A stretch of 64,000 nucleotides of DNA from Microbacterium sufflavum (lineage in GTDB: Bacteria; Actinomycetota; Actinomycetes; Actinomycetales; Microbacteriaceae). The notes beneath the pieces were generated by a model. That model was not told where the DNA came from and did no database searches. It saw only the letters and a list, made by a program, of their open reading frames with translations. The stretch spans positions 1,364,001 to 1,428,000 of the forward strand of contig NZ_JAHWXK010000001.1 in assembly GCF_023091155.1 (NCBI RefSeq), in the 5' to 3' direction. Below, piece after piece: positions 32,254 to 41,263 of the stretch. Within the stretch, counting starts at the first letter, position 1; every line of letters starts with the position of its first letter. Position numbers and translations under genes: made by a program.

Positions 32254-33200
32254 CGACCAGGGTGCTGGTGATCGGCGGGGGGCAGAACTCCGAGCACGAC
32301 GTGTCGCTGGCGTCGGCGGCCGCGGTCGCCGCAGCGCTGCGACTCGGCGACCACGAGGTGGTGTGCGCGACCATCGGCTGCGACGGCGTGTGGCGGTCCG
32401 ACGCGCTGCCCACGGCCGGGAGCGCGGCGGAGTCGCTGCAGCAGGCGCTCGGGCTCCTGGCCACGGTCGACGTCGTGTTCCCCGCCGTGCACGGGGTGCT
32501 CGGGGAGGACGGTGCGCTCGCGGCCCTGTGCGCACTCGCCGGGGTGCGCGTGGTCGGCTCCGGGCTGCGGGCGGGCGCGATCGGCATGGACAAGTGGACC
32601 ACGAAGCTCGTGGCCCAGGCGGTCGGCATCGGCACCGCGCGGGGGCGACTGGTGGGGGCGGCCGACATCGGCGACGCGGAGTTCGACGAGCCCGTGGTGG
32701 TGAAACCTGTCTCGGCCGGGTCGAGTCACGGTGTGAGCCTGGTGTCGGCGGAGGGCGAGCTGCTGGGGGCGCTGCGGGAGGCCGCGCGCTTCGACCGGCG
32801 GATCCTCGTCGAGGAGGTCGTGCGCGGCCGGGAGGTGGACGTGGCCGTGATCCGCGAGAGAGGCGGCGTGCGGTGGGCGGCCCCGCCCCTGGAGATCCAC
32901 GCGCCAGGACTGTTCGACACCGCGACCAAGTACGACGGCTCGGCCCGCTTCACGGTTCCCGCGCAGCTGGATGCCGCGCAGACGAGCGCCCTGCAGCGGG
33001 CGGCGGTGGCCGTGTTCGACGCCCTCGGCTGCGACGGGGTGGCCCGCATGGACTTCTTCCTCACGGAGCGGGGGCCCGTGCTGAACGAGGTCAACACCAT
33101 GCCGGGCATGACCGCGGCGTCACAGGTGCCGCGCATGTTCGCCGCCGCGGGCGTGCCCTACGTCGATCTCGTGACGCGACTGGTGCGGGCTGCGTCGTGA
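32250..33200 (+). CDS. D-Ala-D-X ligase, VanC/VanG-like residues
   Basis: 316 residues with the ATP-grasp fold of D-Ala-D-Ala ligases: GGGQNSEHDVSLASA, PAVHGVLGEDG, LVEEVVRGREVDVAVI and NEVNTMPGMT (279-288). In ordinary Ddl the ATP loop reads EGSS; here it is KPVSAGSSHG (A156), as in Van ligases. The omega-loop segment LFDTATKYDGSARFTVPAQL resembles the FDFxEKY segment of D-Ala-D-Ser ligases (VanC, VanG). I infer synthesis of D-Ala-D-Ser or a similar altered terminus using the neighbouring racemase's product. The ATG overlaps the racemase stop. Plain Ddl activity remains possible. Confidence 0.82.
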   Translation: MTTRVLVIGGGQNSEHDVSLASAAAVAAALRLGDHEVVCATIGCDGVWRSDALPTAGSAAESLQQALGLLATVDVVFPAVHGVLGEDGALAALCALAGVRVVGSGLRAGAIGMDKWTTKLVAQAVGIGTARGRLVGAADIGDAEFDEPVVVKPVSAGSSHGVSLVSAEGELLGALREAARFDRRILVEEVVRGREVDVAVIRERGGVRWAAPPLEIHAPGLFDTATKYDGSARFTVPAQLDAAQTSALQRAAVAVFDALGCDGVARMDFFLTERGPVLNEVNTMPGMTAASQVPRMFAAAGVPYVDLVTRLVRAAS

Positions 33201-33241
33201 AGGGGGTCGACAGGGGTCCTGCGACGGCGGATCCTGGGAAC

Positions 33242-33631
33242 ATGACGGCGTTCACGGTGCAGGATGCGTTCAGCGGTTTCAGTGTCGACGACCTCGACGC
33301 GGCGCAACGGTTCTACGGCGAGACCCTCGGGCTCGAGGTCGCCCGGAATGCAATGGGCTTCCTCGAGCTGCGGCTCGCCAGCGGCGGCAGCATCCTCGTG
33401 TACGACAAACCGAACCACGAGCCGGCGAGCTTCACGATCCTGAACTTCCCGGTGGCGGATGTGGATGCCGCGGTCGACGAGCTGCGCGCCAAGGGGGTCG
33501 AGACGAAGATCTACCCCGACGACGTGTTCCCCTCGGACGACCGCGGGATCGTGCGCGGCGACGGACGCGGGCCCGACATCGCGTGGTTCCGCGACCCGGC
33601 GGGCAACGTGCTCGCGGTGATGCAGGCCTGA
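33242..33631 (+). CDS. VOC family protein
   Basis: 129 residues from ATG 33242: VQDAFSGFSVDDLDAAQRFYGETLGLEV and the closing IAWFRDPAGNVLAVMQ are VOC half-motifs. It is 41 bases after the ligase stop on the same strand but has no obvious functional link to it. Substrate unknown. It converges on the helicase gene with 22 bases between stops. Confidence 0.88.
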   Translation: MTAFTVQDAFSGFSVDDLDAAQRFYGETLGLEVARNAMGFLELRLASGGSILVYDKPNHEPASFTILNFPVADVDAAVDELRAKGVETKIYPDDVFPSDDRGIVRGDGRGPDIAWFRDPAGNVLAVMQA

Positions 33632-33653
33632 CGCCCGTCGGTCCCGCGCCGGC

Positions 33654-36188
33654 TCAGAGCCGGTCGACCGCGGTCACGGTGACGACCGCCTCGCCGGCCT
33701 CGTCTGAGGCGGCGAGGTCGATCGTGGCGCTGATGCCCCAGTCGTGGTCGCCCGCGGGGTCGTCGAGGATCTGCCGCGCGGTCCAGGCCGTCGGGCCCTC
33801 GGTGAGCAGCAGCAGCCGGGAGCTGCGGGCGTCGGCACCGGTCAGGATCTCGTCGTGCTCGGCGAAGTAGCCGTCGAGCGCGTCCGACCAGGCGTCGGCG
33901 CCGAAGCCGGGGTCGAGCTCGGCGAGCGCCGCCACGTCCTCCCGCGCGGCCAGCTGCACGCGACGGAACAGCTCGTTGCGCACCAGGATGCGGAACGCCC
34001 GGGTGTTGGCGGTGAGGCGCTTCGGGGCGGGCGGCACGATCGGCTCGTCCGGCGCGTGCGGGTCGAAGCGGCCGTTGTCGGTGCCCGTCGCGAGCTCGGT
34101 CCACTCGTCGAGCAGGCTGGAGTCGATCTGGCGCACGAGCTCGCCCAGCCACGCGATGAGGTCGCGGAGGTCCTCGTCCTTGCGCTCCTCGGGGATCGTC
34201 TGCGATGCCGCGCGGTAGGCGTCGGACAGGTAGCGCAGCACCACGCCCTCCGACCGGGCGATCTTGTAGAACGCGACGTATTCCCCGAACGACATGGCCC
34301 GCTCGTACATGTCGCGCACGACCGACTTGGGGCGGAGGGAGAAGTCGCGGATCCACGGCTGCGCGGCGCTGAACGTCTCGAACGCGGCGTCCAACAGCTC
34401 GTCGAGCGGGCGCGGGTAGGTGATCTGCTCCAGCAGCTCCATCCGCTCGTCGTACTCGATCCCCTCCGCCTTCATCGCCGCGACCGCCTCGCCGCGGGCA
34501 AGGAACTCCTGCTGGCTGAGCACGGCGCGCGGGTCGTCGAGCGTCGACTCCACGATCGAGATCATGTCGAGCGCGTACGAGCCCGTGCCGGTCCCCGCGG
34601 ACGGGTCGGGGTCGAGCAGGTCGAACGCGGCGAGGGCGAACGGCGACAGCGGCTGGTTGAGGGCGAAGTTCGGCGGCAGGTCGACCGTGAGGCGGATGTC
34701 GCCGTCGGCAGTGCGCTGCACGACTCCCGACTCCCGCAGCGTGCGGAAGATGCCGATCGCCCGGAGCGCCAGCTCCCGCTGTCGGACGCGGGTCTCGTGG
34801 TTGTCGTAGACCAGGCGGCGCATGTGGGCGAACACGTCGCCGCCGCGCGCGATCACGTTGAGCATCATGGCGCTGGTGATCTGCATGTGCGAGGTCAGCG
34901 TCTCGGGTGTCGCGTCGATGAGCTTGCGGAACGACGGCTCGCCCCACGACACGAACCCGTCGGGTGCCTTCTTGCGGATGATCTTCCGCTTCTTCTTCGG
35001 GTCGTCTCCGGCCTTGCGGATCGCGGCGAGGTTCTCGGTCTCGTGCTCCGGGGCCTGGGCCACGACGGTGCCCGCGGTGTCGAAACCCGCCCGCCCTGCC
35101 CGCCCGGCGATCTGGTGGAACTCGCGCGCGTTGAGCTGCCGCATTCGCGTGCCGTCGAACTTCGTCAGCGCCGTCAGCAGCACCGTGCGGATGGGCACGT
35201 TGATGCCGACCCCCAGCGTGTCGGTGCCGCAGATCACCCGCAATAGTCCGCGCTGGGCGAGTTGCTCGACCAGGCGGCGGTACTTCGGGAGCATGCCCGC
35301 GTGATGCACGCCGATCCCGGCGCGCAGGAACCGCGACAGCGTCTTGCCGAACGCCGTGGTGAAGCGGAACTCGGCGATCAGGGCCGCGATCTCGTCGCGC
35401 TGCTCGCGCGACGCGACCTTCGTGCTCGACAGCGCCTGGGCGCGCTCCATGGCCGCCGACTGCGAGAAGTGCACGATGTAGACCGGCGCCTGCCCGGTGG
35501 CGAGCAGGTCGTCGATCGTCTCGTGGATGGGCGTCGTCTCGTAGAAGAAGTGCAGCGGCACCGGGCGCTCGACACCCGTGACCGTCGAGGTCTCCCTGCC
35601 CGTGCGCCGGGTCAGGTCGGCAGCGAGCGCGGTCACGTCGCCGAGGGTCGCCGACATGAGCACGAACTGCGCCTGCGGCAGCTCCAGCAACGGCACCTGC
35701 CACGCCCACCCGCGCTCCGGGTCGGCGTAGAAATGGAACTCATCCATCACGACCAGCCCCACGTCGGCGTCGCTGCCGTGCCGCAGGGCGAGGTTGGCGA
35801 GGATCTCGGCGGTGCAGCAGATGATCGGAGCGTCCGCGTTGACCGAGGAGTCACCCGTGATCATGCCGACGTTCTCGGCGCCGAAGACGTCGACCAGGGC
35901 GAAGAACTTCTCGCTCACGAGCGCCTTGATCGGCGCCGTGTAGAAGCTCCGACGGTCGCCGACGAGCGCGGCGAAGTGCGCCCCCACCGCAACCAGCGAC
36001 TTGCCGGTTCCGGTGGGCGTCGAGAGGATCAGGTTGTTCCCCGAGACGATCTCGATGAGCGCCTCGTCCTGGGCGGGGTAGAGCCGGATGCCCGTCGACT
36101 CCACCCACTCCACGAACGTCAGGTACACGGCGTCCGGATCGGCCGCGTCGGGAACGGTGGCGGGCTCGAGCCGCGGCGGGGAAGTCAT
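33654..36188 (-). CDS. SKI2-like DEAD/DEAH-box helicase with DUF3516-type C-terminus
   Basis: 844 residues. The helicase core has Walker A STPTGTGKS (57-65), motif Ia YTAPIKALVSEKF, motif II DEFH (149-152), motif III LMSATLGD, and motif VI QIAGRAGRAGFDT. The second half (about 430-844) is the actinobacterial DUF3516-type region, with helical repeats. Such Ski2/MTR4-like proteins unwind RNA, probably in RNA turnover or ribosome processing. Actinobacteria commonly keep one copy as a single housekeeping gene, and codon use here is typical of the region. The gene stands alone between VOC and the roadblock operon. Confidence 0.9.
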   Translation of the reverse strand: MTSPPRLEPATVPDAADPDAVYLTFVEWVESTGIRLYPAQDEALIEIVSGNNLILSTPTGTGKSLVAVGAHFAALVGDRRSFYTAPIKALVSEKFFALVDVFGAENVGMITGDSSVNADAPIICCTAEILANLALRHGSDADVGLVVMDEFHFYADPERGWAWQVPLLELPQAQFVLMSATLGDVTALAADLTRRTGRETSTVTGVERPVPLHFFYETTPIHETIDDLLATGQAPVYIVHFSQSAAMERAQALSSTKVASREQRDEIAALIAEFRFTTAFGKTLSRFLRAGIGVHHAGMLPKYRRLVEQLAQRGLLRVICGTDTLGVGINVPIRTVLLTALTKFDGTRMRQLNAREFHQIAGRAGRAGFDTAGTVVAQAPEHETENLAAIRKAGDDPKKKRKIIRKKAPDGFVSWGEPSFRKLIDATPETLTSHMQITSAMMLNVIARGGDVFAHMRRLVYDNHETRVRQRELALRAIGIFRTLRESGVVQRTADGDIRLTVDLPPNFALNQPLSPFALAAFDLLDPDPSAGTGTGSYALDMISIVESTLDDPRAVLSQQEFLARGEAVAAMKAEGIEYDERMELLEQITYPRPLDELLDAAFETFSAAQPWIRDFSLRPKSVVRDMYERAMSFGEYVAFYKIARSEGVVLRYLSDAYRAASQTIPEERKDEDLRDLIAWLGELVRQIDSSLLDEWTELATGTDNGRFDPHAPDEPIVPPAPKRLTANTRAFRILVRNELFRRVQLAAREDVAALAELDPGFGADAWSDALDGYFAEHDEILTGADARSSRLLLLTEGPTAWTARQILDDPAGDHDWGISATIDLAASDEAGEAVVTVTAVDRL

Positions 36189-36212
36189 GGTCCCTCGATC
36201 ATCGCATCTGCA

Positions 36213-36707
36213 TCAGACTCCCGTTCCCGTCACGCCCAGTGCGGTCAGCAGCTCGTAGGCCGTGGACCGCGCGTGCACGATGACCGCGCCGAGCTGCGAT
36301 TCCGCGGCCGACACCGACAGCAGCAGCTGCCCGTACGGTGCGAGGATGAAGCTCAGCAGCGCCATCTGGCTGTCTTCCACCGACAGCGACACGATCGCGG
36401 ACAGCGTGGGTTCGGTACCGCCCGAGATGATCTCCGCCTCGGCACGGGCCACGCCGAACAGCGAACCGTTCATGGCCGCGAGGTGCTCGCCCGACTGCGG
36501 GTCGAGTCCGATCGACGCGATGTGCAGGCCGTCGGCGGTGCCGAGGACGGCCGAGGTCAGCTCGGGGAAGCGGCTCTTCAGCTGCTCCAGCCGGGTGATG
36601 GCGGACTGGTTCACGATGCCCGACCAGAGCGCCCAGTTGCCGGCGATGTCGGGGTGCATGCGTGACGGGTCGTGCGGAGCGGCCTCCGCGTCACCGTGTG
36701 GTCTCAT
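36213..36707 (-). CDS. roadblock/LC7-domain protein (distal copy)
   Basis: 164 residues with a roadblock/LC7 fold in the C-terminal 125: ITRLEQLKSRFPELTSAVLGTADGLHIASIGLD, MNGSLFGVARAEAEI, and a C-terminal helix RSTAYELLTALG. These domains act as GTPase-activating or scaffold partners of small Ras-like proteins. ATG 36707 overlaps the stop of the GTPase gene as TGATG, so they are translated in tandem. It is the last gene of a roadblock-GTPase-roadblock operon similar in content to part of a Streptomyces conservon. Confidence 0.85.
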   Translation of the reverse strand: MRPHGDAEAAPHDPSRMHPDIAGNWALWSGIVNQSAITRLEQLKSRFPELTSAVLGTADGLHIASIGLDPQSGEHLAAMNGSLFGVARAEAEIISGGTEPTLSAIVSLSVEDSQMALLSFILAPYGQLLLSVSAAESQLGAVIVHARSTAYELLTALGVTGTGV

Positions 36708-37243
36708 CAGTTCTCCTCCGGAAGGTCGAGCGCAGCGCTGGCGACGCGCATCACGCTGTCGCGGTCGCGGGCGTCGGCCGCGAGCACACGCGAGGGTGGC
36801 ACCGCGTACTGCTGCAGCACGTCGGCGAGAGCCCGACGGATCGAGCCGATCGATCGGTGGTCGCTGTGGCTGACGACGATGATCAGCCGATGCAGCTCGG
36901 CGGGGAACAGTCGCAACCACTCCGCCGTGTCGGAGGTCATGGTGGGCTGATCGCCCCGCACCCAGAGCAGGATGCGGGTGCCGGGCAGCGACACGTTCGG
37001 TCGTGCTGCGGCGAACCGGCGCTGCCCCGGTACGCCGATGAGCGCGACAGAGACCTCGGGTGTCGGCCGCCACGTGCCGAAGTCGAGCCCGACCGTGGTC
37101 GTCGTCTTGTCCTCGCCCTGGGCCGCGGTGGCGCTCATCGGCACGTCGGTGTCGACCGGCGGCACGTCGCTCAGAGCGCGCACCGCGGTGGTCTTGCCGG
37201 CGCCGACGAGCCCCGCGAAGATCATGCGATATCGGGTCGGCAT
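36707..37243 (-). CDS. MglA/CvnD-like small GTPase
   Basis: About 178 residues from ATG 37243: P-loop FAGLVGAGKTTAVRAL, a threonine-rich switch region (EDKTTTTVGLDFGTW), switch II VSVALIGVPGQRRF, and a nucleotide-specificity region around VVSHSD, where the usual NKxD is replaced by SHSD. Actinobacterial conservon GTPases look like this. The frame extends to a TTG at 37345 that overlaps the previous gene's stop as TTGA; that 34-residue extension is basic and not conserved-looking, so I prefer 37243. Flanked by two roadblock genes, it probably switches a signalling or polarity process at the membrane. Confidence 0.82.
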   Translation of the reverse strand: MPTRYRMIFAGLVGAGKTTAVRALSDVPPVDTDVPMSATAAQGEDKTTTTVGLDFGTWRPTPEVSVALIGVPGQRRFAAARPNVSLPGTRILLWVRGDQPTMTSDTAEWLRLFPAELHRLIIVVSHSDHRSIGSIRRALADVLQQYAVPPSRVLAADARDRDSVMRVASAALDLPEEN

Positions 37244-37341
37244 GTCTGCTCGTCGCCAACGAGAGCGCCTCAGCGGCTTCTCCGAGGAGTGTGCCCTGCG
37301 TGGCCGCGAGCTTCCGAGGCCGCTCCCGACGGCCTCCTCGG

Positions 37342-37713
37342 TCAAGCGGCGAGCGCCGTGACGTGGCGGTTCACCGACGAGCGCAGCATCGCCAGGTTCG
37401 TCGCCTGCCGATCGGCCGCGATGTACAGGAACATGCCGCCGTCGATGAGCTTGAGGAGGTGCAGCTGCGTGTCGAGCGTGAGCAGCATGTCCTCCAGGTG
37501 GGCGTCGAGGCCGAGCGCCTCGATCGTGCGGTTCTTGTTCTTCACGATCTCGGCGTTGAAGGCGCTCGCGACATCGAGATCGAAGTCCGGTCGGGTCGAG
37601 CTCGACGTGATCGGCAGCCCCGACTCCAGGTCGACGATCGATGCGCCGATGAAGCCGTTGATGTCGTGGGCGATGTCGTCGATCAGCTGGTTCAGCTCAT
37701 CCTGCGTGGCCAT
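37342..37713 (-). CDS. roadblock/LC7-domain protein (proximal copy)
   Basis: 123 residues forming one roadblock domain: LNQLIDDIAHDINGFIGASIVDLESGLPI, DVASAFNAEIVKNKNRTIEAL, LHLLKLIDGGMFLYIAADRQATN. First gene of the leftward roadblock-GTPase-roadblock operon. It is 98 bases from the preferred GTPase start. Probably binds the GTPase. The upstream 140 bases contain a GACCG/CGGTC inverted repeat and a possible TATACA -10 but no clear operator. Confidence 0.87.
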   Translation of the reverse strand: MATQDELNQLIDDIAHDINGFIGASIVDLESGLPITSSSTRPDFDLDVASAFNAEIVKNKNRTIEALGLDAHLEDMLLTLDTQLHLLKLIDGGMFLYIAADRQATNLAMLRSSVNRHVTALAA

Positions 37714-37853
37714 GGTTCTCCCCAGTGTGTGGTTTTCACCGCGCGCACCAGAGACCGCCCAGTGCGGTCACCCCCAGAGTGCACGCGATCAGAAAAGTGT
37801 ATAACGTTACCCGCCACTGCGCGAACCGGGTCCCGCCACGCCGCGCCAGAGCG

Positions 37854-38528
37854 TCAGCCCTCGCGGCGCCGCACGATCTCGGCGATCCACAGCGGAGCGA
37901 ACGGCGAGGTACAGCCGGGAGCGGTGGGGTAGTCCGCCAGCACCCGCAGGCGCTCGCCGATGTCGATGGCCCTGGCGCGGTGCTCCCGGTGGAAGATGCC
38001 GATCGTCGCGAGCGTCTCGTTCATCGCCCACTGCAAGCGCGGCGGCGCGTCGGCGAGGTCGCGCTCGATGCGGTCGAGCAGCGCGTCGAGATCGAGCCCG
38101 TCGGGGTCTTTCGCGACGCGCACGGTCGTGAGCGACCAGGCGGCCGCGGCCACGGTGGGATCCGGGTCGTCGAACCAGCGGGTGCGGAGCTCCTCCGTGA
38201 GCGGCGACTTCTTCACGACGTAGTTCACGAACCAGTCGTTGACCTTCGGCGGACGCGTGTCGCGCAGCAGGGCGTCGAGCTCGTCGGCGGTGAAGTCCCG
38301 CGGCCGGCAGATCAGGATCGCCAAGAGCCGGGCGGCGGTGTCGCCGGTCGCCCACAGCGCGGTCGCGAGCGCCTGGTCGGTCCCGATCCGCTTGGCCAGG
38401 GCGCGCATCCGGCTGAGGTTGATGCCGTGGTCGTCGCCGCGCTTCTCGTTCGCCGCGCGCTGCTTCGGGTCTTCGAGCGCCGCGAGCTCGGCCACGGCGG
38501 CGTCCACGGTCATACCGGCCATGCTCAC
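37854..38528 (-). CDS. AlkD-like DNA alkylation repair protein
   Basis: 224 residues, all-helical HEAT-like repeats typical of the AlkC/AlkD fold: VAELAALEDPKQRAANEKRGDDHGINLSRMRALAKRIG, then ATALWATGDTAARLLAILI, then WFDDPDPTVAAAAWSLTT and MNETLATIGIF. AlkD enzymes remove bulky or cationic alkyl-purines without flipping the base. Key aromatic residues (W59, W113 and W132 by my count) are present but cannot be matched with certainty. It is 13 bases downstream of the FUSC gene on the same strand, so probably co-transcribed with it. Confidence 0.82.
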   Translation of the reverse strand: MSMAGMTVDAAVAELAALEDPKQRAANEKRGDDHGINLSRMRALAKRIGTDQALATALWATGDTAARLLAILICRPRDFTADELDALLRDTRPPKVNDWFVNYVVKKSPLTEELRTRWFDDPDPTVAAAAWSLTTVRVAKDPDGLDLDALLDRIERDLADAPPRLQWAMNETLATIGIFHREHRARAIDIGERLRVLADYPTAPGCTSPFAPLWIAEIVRRREG

Positions 38529-38541
38529 AGGGTACGCGCGG

Positions 38542-39579
38542 TCACTCCTCGTCGAGCAGCTCCCCGCGGATCCGCCGCAGGTCCTCCATGAGCGACCCGA
38601 CGAGGATCCAGTGCTGCGACGACGGCGGACGGATGACCAGCGGCGCCGTGAGGGCCGGGATCGCCGAGGTCAGCGCCTCGGGCTCGGGCGCCGGGGCGGA
38701 CGACTGCACCGCGAGCCGCACGTCGTGCCCGGCCCGGCGCAGCTGCTCCGCGATCGCGGCCACCGCCGGCTCCTCGCCGAGGCGGTCGTCGTAGTGGTCG
38801 AAGTAGGCGCGGGTCATCCCGATGGTCTGCGTGACGATGGGGGACAGGCGGTCGAGCAGCTGCCGCAGTTCCGCCAGGTCGGCCCGGTGGGTCGAGCGGC
38901 GCGGGTTGAGGGTGAGCGACTCCTCCCCGGCGGCGATCGCGGCCTCGGCGGCATCCTTCATCGGGCGGAGCAGCCGCACCTCGAGCATGAGCTCCTGGAG
39001 TCGCGCGGGGGTCTGCGGCTCGGGGAGGGCATCGGCGAGGCGGTCCAGGCTCGCCGCGAGCTCGCGCCCGAGGAGCCCGACATCGCGCCGTGCCGGCTCG
39101 ACGAGCACGGGCGGCACGATCAGGGCGTTCACCACGATGCCGATCACCACGCCGATCAGCGTCTCGGCGATGCGGGCGATCGCATACTCCGGGCTCGACG
39201 ACCCCAGGGCCAGCACGAGCATCGCCGAGATCGCGACCTGGTTGCCGGTGCCCGGCGAGGCCCGGAAGATCCAGGCGACGAGCATCGCCACCACGATCGC
39301 GAGCAGCACGATCCAGCTCGGTGAGCCGAGGAGGAGCCCCAGCGCGACCGCGATCACCACCCCCACGATCACGCCGATGCTGCGCTCCAGCGCCTTGGAC
39401 AGCGACTGGTTGACGCTCGGCTGCACCACCAGCAGGGCCGCGATCGCCGCGAACACGGGCAGCTGCCCCGGGAAGGCCCAGCCCGCGATCAGCCAGGCCG
39501 CGATCGTGGCCGCGGCCGACTTCACGACCTGCAGCAGCGGTGACCGCTGGGAGGCGCGGATCGCGGCGGGGATGCGCAT
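38542..39579 (-). CDS. FUSC-family (aromatic acid exporter-like) membrane protein
   Basis: 345 residues. Six hydrophobic spans in the first 170 residues (LLQVVKSAAATIAAWLIAGW through ETLIGVVIGIVVNALIVPP) are followed by a long cytosolic helical region to the end. The motif FAAIAALLVVQPSVNQSLSKALERSIGVIVGV is typical of FUSC/ArAE transporters. Single half-size version; probably dimerises. Substrate unknown (aromatic acids in characterised relatives). The frame is open upstream but overlaps antisense of the catalase gene, so the ATG at 39579 is used. Confidence 0.87.
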   Translation of the reverse strand: MRIPAAIRASQRSPLLQVVKSAAATIAAWLIAGWAFPGQLPVFAAIAALLVVQPSVNQSLSKALERSIGVIVGVVIAVALGLLLGSPSWIVLLAIVVAMLVAWIFRASPGTGNQVAISAMLVLALGSSSPEYAIARIAETLIGVVIGIVVNALIVPPVLVEPARRDVGLLGRELAASLDRLADALPEPQTPARLQELMLEVRLLRPMKDAAEAAIAAGEESLTLNPRRSTHRADLAELRQLLDRLSPIVTQTIGMTRAYFDHYDDRLGEEPAVAAIAEQLRRAGHDVRLAVQSSAPAPEPEALTSAIPALTAPLVIRPPSSQHWILVGSLMEDLRRIRGELLDEE

Positions 39580-39714
39580 GGCCTCCACGCTAGTGCGCCC
39601 GCGGGCGCGGGATGATACGCGCCGACTGCGGACCCGTCCATCGGGGTGACCGATCCGCCGGCCAGGCGGAGAGTGGGCCACCCCAGCGACAAGCGACCCG
39701 GCGAGGAGGCCGAC

Positions 39715-40671
39715 ATGTACTTCCACCTGCAGCAGCTCATCAACGACATCGAGGTCGACGAACCGGACCCCGCGGCGGCCAATGCGCTGCAGGAGGGTCT
39801 GGGCGGTCAGTTCGGCGAGATGCGCACGATGATGCAGTACCTGTTCCAGAGCATCAACTTCCGTGGTCCCGCCGGCAAGCCGTACCGCGACCTCATCCAG
39901 GGCATCGGCACCGAGGAGATCAGCCACGTCGAGCTGATCGGCACCACGATCTCCCGGCTGCTCGACGGCTCCCCGGCGTACCAGGGCAAGAAGGACGCCC
40001 CCGTGGATGCCCCGGGAGCCGGCGGTGCGGTGCCGCTCGAGATCGCGCTCGACCACAGCAACATCCACCACTACCTGGTCGGCGCGCAGGGCGCCCTGCC
40101 GGTGGACGCGGCGGGGAACCCGTGGATGGGCAGCTACGTGTACAACTCCGGCAACCTCGTGCTCGACCTGCTCTACAACCTCATGCTCGAGTCGACCGGC
40201 AGGCTGCAGAAGTGCCGCCTGTACGAGATGACGGCGAACAAGACGGCGCGCTCCACGATCTCGTACCTCATCGTGCGCGACCAGGCGCACGAGAACGCCT
40301 ATGCGAAGGCGCTCGAGACCCTGGGGGTGAACTGGCGCACGAGCCTGCCGATCCCCAAGACGAACGCCGAGAGCTTCCCCGAGGTGAAGCGGCTGCTCGA
40401 CCTCGGTCTGCAGAGCAAGCAGTACTCGTTCGACCTGGACGACCGTTCCGAGGCCGGGCGCATCTTCCGGGGGATGTCGCCGTCGGGCGACGGCACCGAG
40501 CTGATCGCCGACCAGCAGGCGCCGGAGGGCGTGCCGTCCGTCATCGCGCCCGAGCGCCCCGAGGAGTTCGCGCCGGGTGCCGACGCCGAACTGCAGGCGC
40601 TCATCCAGGCCACCGCCGAGATGGAGATGGCCGACATCGAGGCGACCTTCGGCCGGATGACGTCGAGCTGA
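39715..40671 (+). CDS. manganese catalase
   Basis: 318 residues from ATG 39715, behind a strong GGCGAGGAGG ribosome site. A four-helix bundle holds the dimanganese ligands in EEISHVELIG and the later helices around KTARSTISYLIVRDQAHENAYAKALE. Family blocks GGQFGEMRTMMQYLFQS and IHHYLVGAQGALPVDAAGNPW are present. It disproportionates hydrogen peroxide in the cytoplasm. The length is usual for the family. The C-terminal 60 residues are acidic. It is followed after 102 bases by a SRPBCC gene on the same strand, without a terminator in between that I can see. Confidence 0.92.
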   Translation: MYFHLQQLINDIEVDEPDPAAANALQEGLGGQFGEMRTMMQYLFQSINFRGPAGKPYRDLIQGIGTEEISHVELIGTTISRLLDGSPAYQGKKDAPVDAPGAGGAVPLEIALDHSNIHHYLVGAQGALPVDAAGNPWMGSYVYNSGNLVLDLLYNLMLESTGRLQKCRLYEMTANKTARSTISYLIVRDQAHENAYAKALETLGVNWRTSLPIPKTNAESFPEVKRLLDLGLQSKQYSFDLDDRSEAGRIFRGMSPSGDGTELIADQQAPEGVPSVIAPERPEEFAPGADAELQALIQATAEMEMADIEATFGRMTSS

Positions 40672-40773
40672 GGAGAGTCGTCGATCCGCGCTGCGATGTC
40701 AACCCCGTGGCCGATACCGGCTCGTGACGCCTGAATGGAAGCACACGAACGACGAACAGCAGAGGAGCATCCC

Positions 40774-41229
40774 ATGGTGCAGATCATCGAGACCATCGAC
40801 GTCGACGTTCCCGTCCGCACGGCATACAACCAGTGGACGCAGTTCGAGAGCTTCCCGAAGTTCCTCGACGAGGTCGTGTCCATCACGCAGACCGACGACA
40901 CCCACACGCACTGGAAGGTGAACGTGGGTGGAGCGGAGCGCGAGTTCGACGCCGAGATCACCGAGCAGCACCCGGATGAGCGCGTCGCCTGGAACAGCGT
41001 CGGCGGCGAGACCGAGCACGCGGGCGTGGTGACCTTCCACAAGCTCGACGACACGTCGACCCGCGTCACGGTGCAGCTCGACTGGGAGCCGGAGGGGCTG
41101 CTGGAGAAGGTGGGCGCGCTCGTCGGCGCCGGCTCGCACGCCGTGAAGAAAGACCTCAAGAACTTCAAGGAGTTCATCGAGGGGCGCGGCGTCGAGACGG
41201 GCGCCTGGCGCGGCGACGTCGACGCCTGA
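40774..41229 (+). CDS. SRPBCC/cyclase-like family protein
   Basis: 151 residues from ATG 40774 (AGAGGAG ten bases upstream). Motifs VQIIETIDVDVPVRTAYNQWTQFESFPKFLDEV, then WKVNVGGAEREFDAEITEQHPDERVAWNS, then VTVQLDWEPEGLLEKVG match the polyketide cyclase-like SRPBCC subgroup that often lies beside stress genes. Ligand unknown. The gene follows the manganese catalase and ends before a strong terminator at 41264-41310. A shared stress operon is plausible. Confidence 0.88.
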   Translation: MVQIIETIDVDVPVRTAYNQWTQFESFPKFLDEVVSITQTDDTHTHWKVNVGGAEREFDAEITEQHPDERVAWNSVGGETEHAGVVTFHKLDDTSTRVTVQLDWEPEGLLEKVGALVGAGSHAVKKDLKNFKEFIEGRGVETGAWRGDVDA

Positions 41230-41263
41230 TCCGCAGGCGACCGGAGGGCGCGCGACCGGAGAT

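Noticed and set aside
30239..33200. Acquired vancomycin-resistance transposon
   Set aside because: There are no transposition genes or terminal repeats, and the GC content and codon use match the flanks, so the cluster looks native.
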